DNA from: Saccoglossus kowalevskii
Lineage: Eukaryota > Hemichordata > Enteropneusta > Harrimaniidae
Assembly: GCF_000003605.2 (NCBI RefSeq)
Contig: NW_003151257.1
Location: forward strand, 317,977 to 333,618
DNA length: 15,642 nucleotides
Reading direction: 5' to 3'
Below, piece by piece: positions 9,406 to 15,642 of this stretch. Below the pieces are notes generated by a model, which did not search any database, had not been told where the DNA came from, and saw nothing but the letters and a program-made list of their open reading frames with translations. How positions within the stretch are numbered: position 1 is the stretch's first letter; every line of letters begins with the position of its first letter. The translations under genes and the position numbers were made by a program.

Positions 9406-9438
9406 TCCCCGTTCAGACGCAGTCCGAAAACGGGGACT
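9406..9438. repeat. 9-bp inverted repeat at the head of the tandem repeat block
   Basis: GTCCCCGTT at 9406-9414 pairs perfectly with AACGGGGAC at 9430-9438 across a 15-nt spacer. It marks the start of a CpG-containing repeat segment whose composition differs from the AT-rich intron on its left. Confidence 0.7.
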
Positions 9439-9555
9439 TATGTTTTGACCTCCGTGTGTGCGTGCGTCTGAACCCTGTATCTTAGAAATGCCTTAATTAA
9501 TCACAATCAAACTTCACACATACATCATACATGATATTATACATATGCACGTCGA

Positions 9556-9908
9556 TTTGTTTCGCGATCTGATTCAAGATGGCCGAATGGCGGCTATTTT
9601 TGTGCTAAAAATCATCAAAATCAAGCATTTCTCGGCTGTTTACAGATGGATTTTGTTCAAACTTGGTATATACATTAGACATTATAGGACCTTGATGCAC
9701 ATCATTTTGTTTTTTGATCTGATTCAAGATGGCCGAATGGCGGCCATTTTTGTGCTAAAAAATCCAAAAAATCAAGCATTTCTCTGCTGTTTACAAATGG
9801 GTTTTGTTCAAACTTGGTATATACATTAGACATTATGGGACCTTGATGCAAATAATTTTGTTTTTCAGATAAGATTCAAAATGGCCGACTAGTGGCCATT
9901 TTGTTTTA
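9556..9908 (+). repeat. Tandem repeat, about 150-bp unit, 2.3 copies
   Basis: Units begin at 9556, 9706 and 9857, each starting TTTGTTT and followed by a GATTCAAGATGGCCGA-like core; periods are 150 and 151 bp. The first two units differ at scattered bases, and the third is cut off after its core at about 9908. Because 150 is a multiple of three, an artificial reading frame runs through the first two units (9545-9829); it is not a gene. The third core is a 9-bp inverted repeat, AAAATGGCC at 9878-9886 and GGCCATTTT at 9894-9902. Confidence 0.85.
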
Positions 9909-9943
9909 ATGAATGTGGTTCTCGTGCCATATCTGGGAGTCTA

Positions 9944-11569
9944 ATGTTTATGTTAGACTGTATTTATGATCACACGGTGATTTGCATAATCTCGTTTTGG
10001 CATCAGTTTCTCAGTTTTATCTGTGTCAGCGATTATGTTTGTTGCAAGTTGAAGTTTATTTCTGGATTCTGTACGAATTTACACCAACTTTTCGCACGAT
10101 GGAGAATTCTACAGTTAATACCAGATGACGGGGTCGTAAACGTGGAGTGCTTACTGCACCCCAAACAACAGAGCCAGTGTTGCCGGGCCACGAGGAGAAA
10201 ATCAAGTCGTCGAGGCCGTGGTAGGGGTCGCCATCGATCCCTTTCTTTACCAAATAACGCCTTGGGCGATGTCAACGAACTATCGAGATCGCGAACGTTT
10301 GATGCCTCAAACCCTAACAATTGGACGGCGGCTGAAGTCCGACAGAAACTTTTGGAAATGGGCATAACGGTACCACAGTCCATGAATAAGAAAGAGGCGA
10401 TTCAACTATACAAATTGAACTGCCAAGGCCGTGTTTCGACCACCAGCAGTGACGGTACAGTTACACGTACCGGTGATGCAATCGAGAATCGCGGAACTTT
10501 AGAACTCACTTCACAGACTATTGAATCAGCGGATGTTACAGCCAACAACTCAGGCAATGTTAACGCTGCAACTAATATGGAAAGTCTTATTCAGGAGGTC
10601 AGAGAGTTGCGAGAAACGGTTCACGGATGGCGTCGTTCACCCGATGATGTTGAAAACAACATGGCCGCTGTTCCATCGCGGGGGTCACCTCAGGAATTTG
10701 ACAACGTCGCGCCACGTACAGTTACAGTACCAAGCCTTCACGACACGGCTCTTGGACAGGATCGATCCGCTACCTTACCAGCGAGACGACGGTTTGGCGT
10801 AGCTTTGCACGAATTACCTAGAATCGTGCCAGTTTCAGATTCCTTGAAAACCAGTATACTTCAAGGTAAATATGTTAATTTGGCTACCTTACTGATACCA
10901 GCTCATGACAGTTCAGAGAGTCGCACTATTATTGATGCAACAGGTAACGAGATTAAACTGAAGGGAAATCCTGACCCTCGACTAAACAAAGTTCTCACTC
11001 ACAATGAATTCTTGGTGGCGTTCGGCAAATATCAATCAATTATATGCGAAGCGTTTCCACATCGTCGTGAAGAACTTGTTTGTTACCAAGCTCTTATTAC
11101 CAACATGGCCGTCAATTTTGGGGGTAGCTTGTTTTATGATTATCATGTGGAATTCGCAAACCAAGCTGCAGCATGGCAAGCACAGCGTAATATTAAAGTG
11201 GATTGGTCGATTAGAGATTCTGAAATTTATATGAATCTTACGTCCGGACGTCGATGTAATACTTGTACAGTCTGTGGCAGTACTGGGCACTTGGTTGATT
11301 TTTGTCCCCGTAAACAGTTCACTCCCCAGTTTCTACAACGTGGGGATTCCAGCAATGACAGTCGCGGTCGTCCTAAAGTTTTCTGGAATGGTAGAGAGAT
11401 TTGCAACAATTTCAATTTGGCTTATAAGGGTTGCACCAGGAACCCATGTCCTTTTATTCATGTGTGCACTTCATGCAAAGCCAACCATCCTGTTAATACT
11501 TGCTCAAAGTCTATCGCAAAAAGTAAGGGATCTTCTGCTGCTCCTGGTAATGTCAATGCTACCCAGTGA
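9944..11569 (+). CDS. Gag-like ORF1 of the YR retrotransposon, ends at UGA-CUA
   Basis: The frame is 541 codons. Residues 81-98 are Arg/Gly-rich and basic. Residues 126-159 (WTAAEVRQKLLEMG onward) resemble a SAP/LEM-like helical module. Three zinc-binding motifs lie near the C-terminus: C441-x2-C444-x4-H449-x4-C454, a CCCH-like C487-x9-C497-x4-C502-x3-H506, and C508-x2-C511-x3-H515-x4-C520. Together these indicate a nucleic-acid-binding capsid/nucleocapsid-like protein that packages the element RNA. The first 75 residues are hydrophobic and unconvincing, so the true start is unsure. An ATG in strong context at 10099 in another frame opens a gag-like basic stretch that is quickly stopped. The ORF ends with TGA followed by CTA at 11567, and the same frame stays open into pol. 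Confidence 0.75.
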   Translation: MFMLDCIYDHTVICIISFWHQFLSFICVSDYVCCKLKFISGFCTNLHQLFARWRILQLIPDDGVVNVECLLHPKQQSQCCRATRRKSSRRGRGRGRHRSLSLPNNALGDVNELSRSRTFDASNPNNWTAAEVRQKLLEMGITVPQSMNKKEAIQLYKLNCQGRVSTTSSDGTVTRTGDAIENRGTLELTSQTIESADVTANNSGNVNAATNMESLIQEVRELRETVHGWRRSPDDVENNMAAVPSRGSPQEFDNVAPRTVTVPSLHDTALGQDRSATLPARRRFGVALHELPRIVPVSDSLKTSILQGKYVNLATLLIPAHDSSESRTIIDATGNEIKLKGNPDPRLNKVLTHNEFLVAFGKYQSIICEAFPHRREELVCYQALITNMAVNFGGSLFYDYHVEFANQAAAWQAQRNIKVDWSIRDSEIYMNLTSGRRCNTCTVCGSTGHLVDFCPRKQFTPQFLQRGDSSNDSRGRPKVFWNGREICNNFNLAYKGCTRNPCPFIHVCTSCKANHPVNTCSKSIAKSKGSSAAPGNVNATQ

Positions 11570-11572
11570 CTA
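11567..11572 (+). promoter_or_regulatory. Candidate stop-codon readthrough site UGA-CUA between gag and pol
   Basis: UGA followed by CUA is the best-characterised leaky stop context, used in animal readthrough genes and in several RNA viruses. Here it is the only stop between gag and the RT domain, which share one frame. The first in-frame ATG after it is at 11972, inside the RT domain. The sequence supports readthrough strongly but does not prove it. Confidence 0.6.
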
Positions 11573-12724
11573 CCAAAGTCAGCCACCACACCAATCAATG
11601 TTGATAAACTAGAAGAGTTATTGATAGCGCACCCAGAATCTAACTTTGTTTCATATTTGTGCAGTGGTTTACGAGATGGTTTTCTGACTGGGATTGAAAA
11701 TGCACCTACTGATTCATTTGACTGCCGCAATAACTTATCTGCTAGACAGAACCCAGAAGTTGTTTCCCGTTTACTTCAGTTAGAGTTAGATAAGGGGTAT
11801 ATTATAGGACCCTGTGAATCGTCACCTTTTCCTGTTTACAGAATCAACCCACTTGGGGTGGTTGAAGGGAAATATTTGAAAAAACAGAGACTAATAGTTG
11901 ATTTATCCGCACCGCATAACAATCCACAGGTTCCCAGTTTAAATGAACTCGTAGACAAGGAGACATATTCCATGTCCTATATTAAAATTGATGATGCCTT
12001 TCAGGAGATAAAGCGTCTGAATGGGTGTGCTTACATGTGCAAGTTTGACATTACAGATGCCTTCAAACAATTACCACTGCATCCATCAGTATGGCATCTA
12101 CATGGCATTAAGTGGGATGGGAAGTTCTACTTTTTTGTAAGACTTGTTTTCGGGTCTAGGTCCAGCCCAAAGATTTTCAATAGTCTTTCGCAGGCCATTT
12201 GCTGGATTGCGGAACATAGATTTAATGTGAGATTCATCCTACATTTACTAGATGACTTTTTAACCATAGATCCGACAGAGGAAGTCGCTATGAGATCTAT
12301 GGCAATTATGACCATGATATTCAACTCACTTCGAGTACCTTTGGCAGCTCATAAAACCTTTGGACCTGTGCAAGAGTTAGAATACCTGGGCCTCATGCTC
12401 AATTCTAAGACTATGACCGTGTTCTTACCAACAAATAAAATGGGCGGGATTACTGCCAAAATCTCAGAATTCTCTACTAAGCGCACTGTTACGAAGCGGG
12501 AGCTACTATCTTTGTTAGGTCACCTGAACTTTGCAGCCCGAGTAATCATACCAGGGAGGTCCTTCATTTCTTACTTGCTCCAGCTGGCGTCGTCAGTTTC
12601 CCAATTACATCATCATGTCACGTTCACTACGGCTTGTCGGTCAGAATTATCTATGTGGAGACAGTTTCTTATTTCTTGGAATGGTATACATTTGATTCTG
12701 ACTACTATCTTTGTAGGTCACTGA
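11570..12724 (+). pseudogene. Reverse transcriptase part of pol, frame broken by a tandem duplication
   Basis: This follows gag in the same frame. After a VDKLEELL leader come the RT motifs: LIVDLS; motif A in CKFDITDAFKQLPLHP (catalytic Asp codon at 12047); the GSRSSPKIFN motif B; motif C as LLDDFL (Asp-Asp at 12251-12256); and the YLGLMLN thumb-side motif. It copies element RNA into DNA. Motif C has Leu where most RTs carry Tyr before xDD. No AUG precedes the first motifs, so expression needs readthrough from gag or non-AUG initiation. The frame ends at a TGA (12722-12724) created at the start of the second copy of a 199-bp duplication; the RNase H continues in another frame. Confidence 0.85.
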
Positions 12725-12898
12725 ACTTTGCAGCCCGAGTAATCATACCAGGGAGGTCCTTCATTTCTTACTTGCTCCAGCTGGCGTCGTCAGTTTCCCA
12801 ATTACATCATCATGTCACGTTCACTACGGCTTGTCGGTCAGAATTATCTATGTGGAGACAGTTTCTTATTTCTTGGAATGGTATACATTTGATTCTGA
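12503..12898 (+). repeat. Tandem duplication of 199 bp at the RT-RNase H junction
   Basis: Copy 1 is 12503-12701 and copy 2 is 12702-12898. I see no mismatch over the last 177 bases. Copy 2 lacks two single bases, both within its first 22 nt (one T of GTT, one C of CACC). The net extra length, 197, is not a multiple of three, so it shifts the frame between RT and RNase H and introduces the stop at 12722. Confidence 0.95.
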
Positions 12899-13389
12899 AC
12901 AGCCAAGTGGTTAGTTCTTCAGACCTGCATATTTTCACTGACGCATCATCTACTAAAGGATTTGGGGGCTATTTCCAGGGGAGTTGGTTTAGTGAAGTAT
13001 GGCCACCACAGTTGCTCTCCGTGCGACATGATAAGCTATCTATGGCGTTATTGGAACTTTATCCTATTGTAATTGCGGCAATGCTGTGGGGAAGGCATTG
13101 GTCTCAACAGAGAATTCGCTTTAACTGTGACAACCAGACAACAGTTCATGTGTTGAGGAAAGGAAGAGCTTCATCACATTGCCACTCTATTAATGCTCTC
13201 TTGCGCCGCTTAACCTTAACAGCCATGAAACATAATTTCATTGTGTTGGCACAGTTTGTTCCTGGCAGGCAGAACTCTATTGCTGACGCTTTATCACGCT
13301 TTCAATTGCAGAAATTCCACAGTCTGACACCAGAGGCAGAACTGAACAAGACACTGTGTCCACCGTTTTGCAAAGTAACACTTATTTAG
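12725..13389 (+). pseudogene. RNase H part of pol (DIRS1-type), in a shifted frame
   Basis: The frame resumes inside duplication copy 2 and runs through an RNase H fold typical of DIRS-like elements. It has FTDAS with Asp at 12940, the ELYPI helix with Glu at 13054, FNCDNQTTV with Asp at 13129, and IADALSRF with Asp at 13285: the four acidic residues needed for metal-dependent RNA cleavage. It would degrade the RNA strand of the RNA-DNA hybrid. It ends at TAG (13387-13389) and overlaps the recombinase frame by about 100 nt. Allowing for the net 197-bp insertion, it lies in the same frame as RT and gag, so the ancestral pol was one polyprotein. Confidence 0.85.
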
Positions 13390-14387
13390 GGATTGAAGTG
13401 CGTGAGTTGTGGAGTGCAACAATATCACATAGTACAAGGCAGGTGTATGACTCTGGCTTGGCCCTCTTTACCAATTTTCTGTCTATGCACAATGTACCAT
13501 GTTCAACTTTTAATTTACCAGTGCTTTCTGAGGATTTGTTGTAGTTATTTATTACACACTGCTACAAACATTTGCACCTCCGAGAATCGACTATTCGACT
13601 TTATCTTGCTGGTATACGATTCAAGTACATTGAGGCCGGGGTGACAAATCCCTGGCAGAGTTCAGTTAATATACCACTGTTGCGTGTAAACTTATTACTC
13701 AGAGCCATCAAGCGCGATCAGGGACAGTGTTCCAGGACACGGCTTCCTTTCACTTCAGCTATTATTTTTTCAATGTTTTCGAGGTTGCAGGCAGGACTGT
13801 TTACTGGTTTTACCGACATTCTTATGCAAACTGTTATTTTGCTAGCCTTTTTCGGATTTATGCGTTGTGGGGAATTCTCTGTTTCATCTAAATTTGATAG
13901 TAATGTTCACTTATGCATAGGCGATGTCAGTTTTAGCGCTGATGGTCAAGCTTCCCTTAGATTGAAGTCTTCTAAGACTGATCCCTTTCGTAAAGGGGCA
14001 GTTATTAAATTTTACAGTAATTCTCGGATGTGCCCAGTTCGCACACTACAGCGTTACCTAACTTTTAGGGCTGCTATGCAACCTTCACCTTTGTTAAACC
14101 ACCCCCTTTTTGTAACTGCAGATGGTCAGCCTATGACTCGGTCTATTTTCCTTCAGTTTTTGCATCAAATTTTACTTGCATTGGGGTTAGATACAACTCA
14201 GTATTCTGGCCATTCTTTCCGAATTGGTGCCGCTTCCTCAGCAGCTGAAGCAGGGATCCAGGATCACATGATAAAGGCCCTGGGACGATGGTCATCTGAC
14301 AGCTATGTCAGGTACATTCATACAACAGATACCTCCATCGGTCATGCTCATGCAGTATTGAGCAACAGCTGTTATGATCACGCTTAA
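13287..14387 (+). pseudogene. Tyrosine recombinase/integrase (YR) of the retrotransposon, one in-frame TAG
   Basis: The frame is open from 13287 and overlaps the RNase H end in the -1 frame. The N-terminal SAM-like core-binding part begins around LWSATISHSTRQVYDSGL. It is interrupted by TAG at 13542-13544, after which the same frame continues (TIRLYLAGIRFKYIEAG) into the catalytic domain. The catalytic residues are present: Arg at 13863 (MRCGEF), His at 14211 and Arg at 14220 (HSFRIGAAS), Trp at 14289, and the nucleophile Tyr, most likely the codon at 14313 in SYVRYI. The enzyme would integrate a circular cDNA by site-specific recombination without target duplication. No ATG occurs in this frame before 13485. 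The early stop would remove the whole catalytic domain. Confidence 0.85.
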
Positions 14388-14392
14388 ATTTC

Positions 14393-14479
14393 ATCTTGGG
14401 GGCATTGCTGCAATTATTTATTGCAGCATATTTCGGGGGCTTTGTATTAGTGGATTATACTCATTTGTTCCCCCAAGAT
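14393..14479. repeat. Nested inverted repeats just after the recombinase stop
   Basis: ATCTTGGGGG at 14393-14402 pairs perfectly with CCCCCAAGAT at 14470-14479. Inside it a second perfect hairpin, GCTGCAAT (14407-14414) with ATTGCAGC (14420-14427), has a 5-nt loop. The structure begins six bases after the recombinase stop codon, so it would form in the 3' UTR of the element RNA. Confidence 0.8.
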
Positions 14480-14596
14480 TTATTTCCCTAGTTTATTTTT
14501 AGTATGTATTTTTGTCATCCTTGTGTTTATAGTTCACCCAAGTGTTTTCTCTTAGTTTATATATAGTATGTATTTATTTTCATCCTCATGTATATT
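14467..14596 (+). repeat. Imperfect direct repeat, 65-bp unit, two copies
   Basis: Unit 1 starts at 14467 and unit 2 at 14532. They share the order GTTC-CCCAAG, TAGTTTAT, TAGTATGTATTT and TCATCC, with scattered differences. The right arm of the preceding inverted repeat lies inside unit 1; its counterpart in unit 2 (CACCCAAG) has diverged. Confidence 0.75.
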
Positions 14597-14610
14597 AACC
14601 TACCATACTT

Positions 14611-14808
14611 GTAGCTATGGCTTCCGCCATTTCTACCTTGCCAGGCAGCTTCCGCTGCCTTACTAACCCTTACGTGGTCTCGGCTTACGCTGTCTCTGCT
14701 AGTATGTGCAGCCTCCGCAGCACTACTGATAACTTACTTACCTCAGGTAGTCAATAGCCTTCGCTGTTCTACGAGGTAGTCTTATCTCAGCTACCACAGC
14801 TTCACCTC
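14611..14808 (+). repeat. Array of short hairpins with GC-tetraloop-GC tips in the 3' region
   Basis: At least five consecutive hairpins share the tip GC-[YTYC or TTAC]-GC: 14611-14636 (loop TTCC), 14643-14660 (7-bp stem, loop TTCC), 14681-14692 (4 bp with one G-T pair, loop TTAC), 14701-14727 (loop CTCC, one A-A mismatch) and 14741-14776 (loop CTTC, with an outer GTAG/CTAC and CCTC/GAGG stem). A further GGTAG/CTACC pairing follows at 14775-14795. Stems differ in sequence while pairing is kept, the signature of structure rather than simple repetition. Confidence 0.7.
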
Positions 14809-15333
14809 ATAATCATTACTGATTACAAATAGTTAACATTTATTTATCTTTATCGCAGTTTGTTTTTAAGAAGTTTTCTGTATGTTCTGTTACCAGGTGC
14901 TAAAGGTCATTAGTACTGTCACTAACTGACCTATCTGGGGGACCCGCTGTGGGACACGTTATCTAATGTTTAAGAAGGTAGAAAATCTGTTGGTGGCAAT
15001 ACACACTATTTATGTACGAGTCACAGTAAATATCTATTGCAGAGCAAAGTTTCAGTAATGTAACACAAGTAATCTAATTTCAAACTTTCCTGGCACCAAC
15101 CGCTAATTCCAATTTAATTTTTTCGCACTAGTTCCTGATTGATGGCTATTCAAAAATACCATGTAAAATTTTGAACGAAAATGGGTAAAATCTGATTGAC
15201 AATTTTTACAAAAAATCATGCTATTTTTCACCAAAAGCAAAACCAAAAGATAGTACTTATAAACCACTGCTGTGTTGTGTTGCATTCACCATACAAAAGT
15301 AATGAGAAATATGTTTGGCTGCCACCACCCAGC
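14809..15333. other. Non-coding: presumed 3' end of the retrotransposon and intron
   Basis: No coding sequence is recognisable. A slightly GC-richer segment (14880-14980) ends near ATCTGGGGGACCCGC and the TCTAATGTTTA shared with 9940-9950. After about 14980 the base composition returns to that of the AT-rich intron. No exon of the myotubularin-like gene could be identified here. Confidence 0.5.
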
Positions 15334-15420
15334 ATTCTGATTGGTTAACGAATAGTATGACCTATCAGATCAAATGAGGCAGTTTCAGATCAATTCAAGC
15401 ATTAAACAAACATGACGGAT
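15334..15420 (-). repeat. Dispersed repeat copy B, inverted relative to copies A and C
   Basis: Its reverse complement matches copy A (8409-8471) across TTGAYCTGATAGGTCA and TTAACCAAxCAGAAT. Its outer part (15393-15420) matches the ATCCGxCATGTT end of copy C (9350). The TTCTGATTGGTTAAC motif seen on the plus strand recurs in many MITE-type repeats. Bases 15421-15642 beyond it hold only AT-rich sequence with no visible feature. Confidence 0.55.
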
Positions 15421-15642
15421 ATCATTCAGCATTATGTAATGTTATGTTTGTGTGCGATCAAAAATGTTTCCTTTTGATGAAAAAATAATTGTATTTAACT
15501 TGCATTTGATTTTCAAAACAAACAAATCTGATATTTTGTATGCTATCATAACCACGACTGAATAATAATCAATGTTTGTAATAATATGAATACATGCAAG
15601 GTGAAATACCAGTAGTATGATTAGTTTACATTACTGTAGAAT

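Larger units (their letters stand above)
9944..14980 (+). mobile_element. Tyrosine-recombinase retrotransposon (DIRS/Ngaro/PAT group), degenerate copy
   Basis: A gag-like ORF, a reverse transcriptase, a DIRS-type RNase H and a tyrosine recombinase follow one another on the plus strand, the defining domain order of YR retrotransposons. No DIRS-type methyltransferase lies between RNase H and the recombinase, which points towards Ngaro or PAT relatives rather than classical DIRS, but terminal repeats were not resolved so the class stays open. The coding part is clearly richer in GC than the surrounding intron. The 3' region (14393-14808) is highly structured. Both outer boundaries are approximate. 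An 11-bp TCTAATGTTTA occurs at 9940-9950 and again at 14962-14972 and may mark split terminal repeats, but it is too short to prove that. The copy has at least two clear lesions and is probably immobile. Confidence 0.85.

Noticed and set aside
9545-9829. 94-codon frame encoding an internally repeated peptide
   Set aside because: The repetition comes from the 150-bp DNA tandem units, whose length is a multiple of three. There is no sign of coding constraint.
12690-12720. 3' splice-site-like sequence (branch-like CTGAC, pyrimidine-rich, then TAG) at the start of duplication copy 2
   Set aside because: It is produced by joining the end of copy 1 to the start of copy 2 plus a one-base loss. No matching donor or coding logic supports an intron.
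13350-13389. A -1 frameshift heptamer in the RNase H-YR overlap
   Set aside because: The closest candidates around GTTTTGC and CAAAG do not fit X-XXY-YYZ in the RNase H frame.
8409-15395. One large transposon bounded by copies A and B as terminal inverted repeats
   Set aside because: The interval contains exon 4 of the myotubularin-like gene and a third copy (C), so independent insertions of a short repeat explain it better.

Overview
This is animal (metazoan) nuclear DNA: AT-rich, with multi-exon genes, GT/AG introns in conserved phases, microsatellites, MITE-like repeats and a degraded retrotransposon. The repeat style and AT-richness suggest a marine invertebrate (mollusc, other lophotrochozoan, amphioxus or hemichordate). 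I cannot fix the species.

Left third (about 630-3995, minus strand): the 5' part of a gene for a DAO-family FAD-dependent oxidoreductase (GlpA/LhgO-like). Six coding exons are recognisable and their splice phases chain correctly; the C-terminal exons lie beyond base 1. Exon 1 carries an apparent one-base frameshift in an A-run. In intron 1, on the opposite strand, there is a gene-start-like cluster near 3000: an NRF-1-like site, then a YY1-like AAGATGGCG at an ATG, then a splice donor.

Middle (about 4060-8831, plus strand): a head-to-head gene, 174 bp away across a shared promoter that contains a perfect CRE. It encodes the N-terminus of an inactive-type myotubularin (MTMR10/12-like). Four exons are visible, ending in the PH-GRAM domain. 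Its introns hold a TG/TCTG microsatellite, a MITE with about 40-bp terminal inverted repeats (5430-5642) and a perfect 14-bp inverted repeat (5926-5959).

Right part (about 9350-14980, plus strand), inside the next intron of the myotubularin gene: a repeat block with 150-bp tandem units, then a tyrosine-recombinase retrotransposon (DIRS/Ngaro/PAT group). It has a gag-like ORF with three zinc-binding motifs, a reverse transcriptase, a DIRS-type RNase H and a tyrosine recombinase; no methyltransferase is visible. Gag and pol share one frame, separated only by a UGA followed by CUA (a known readthrough context), and pol has no AUG before its first RT motifs. The copy looks inactive: a 199-bp tandem duplication breaks the RT-RNase H frame and a TAG interrupts the recombinase. 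The 3' region has a long-range inverted repeat, 65-bp direct repeats and an array of GC-tetraloop-GC hairpins. The last 650 bp show only a copy of a dispersed repeat related in inverted orientation to copies at 8409 and 9350.
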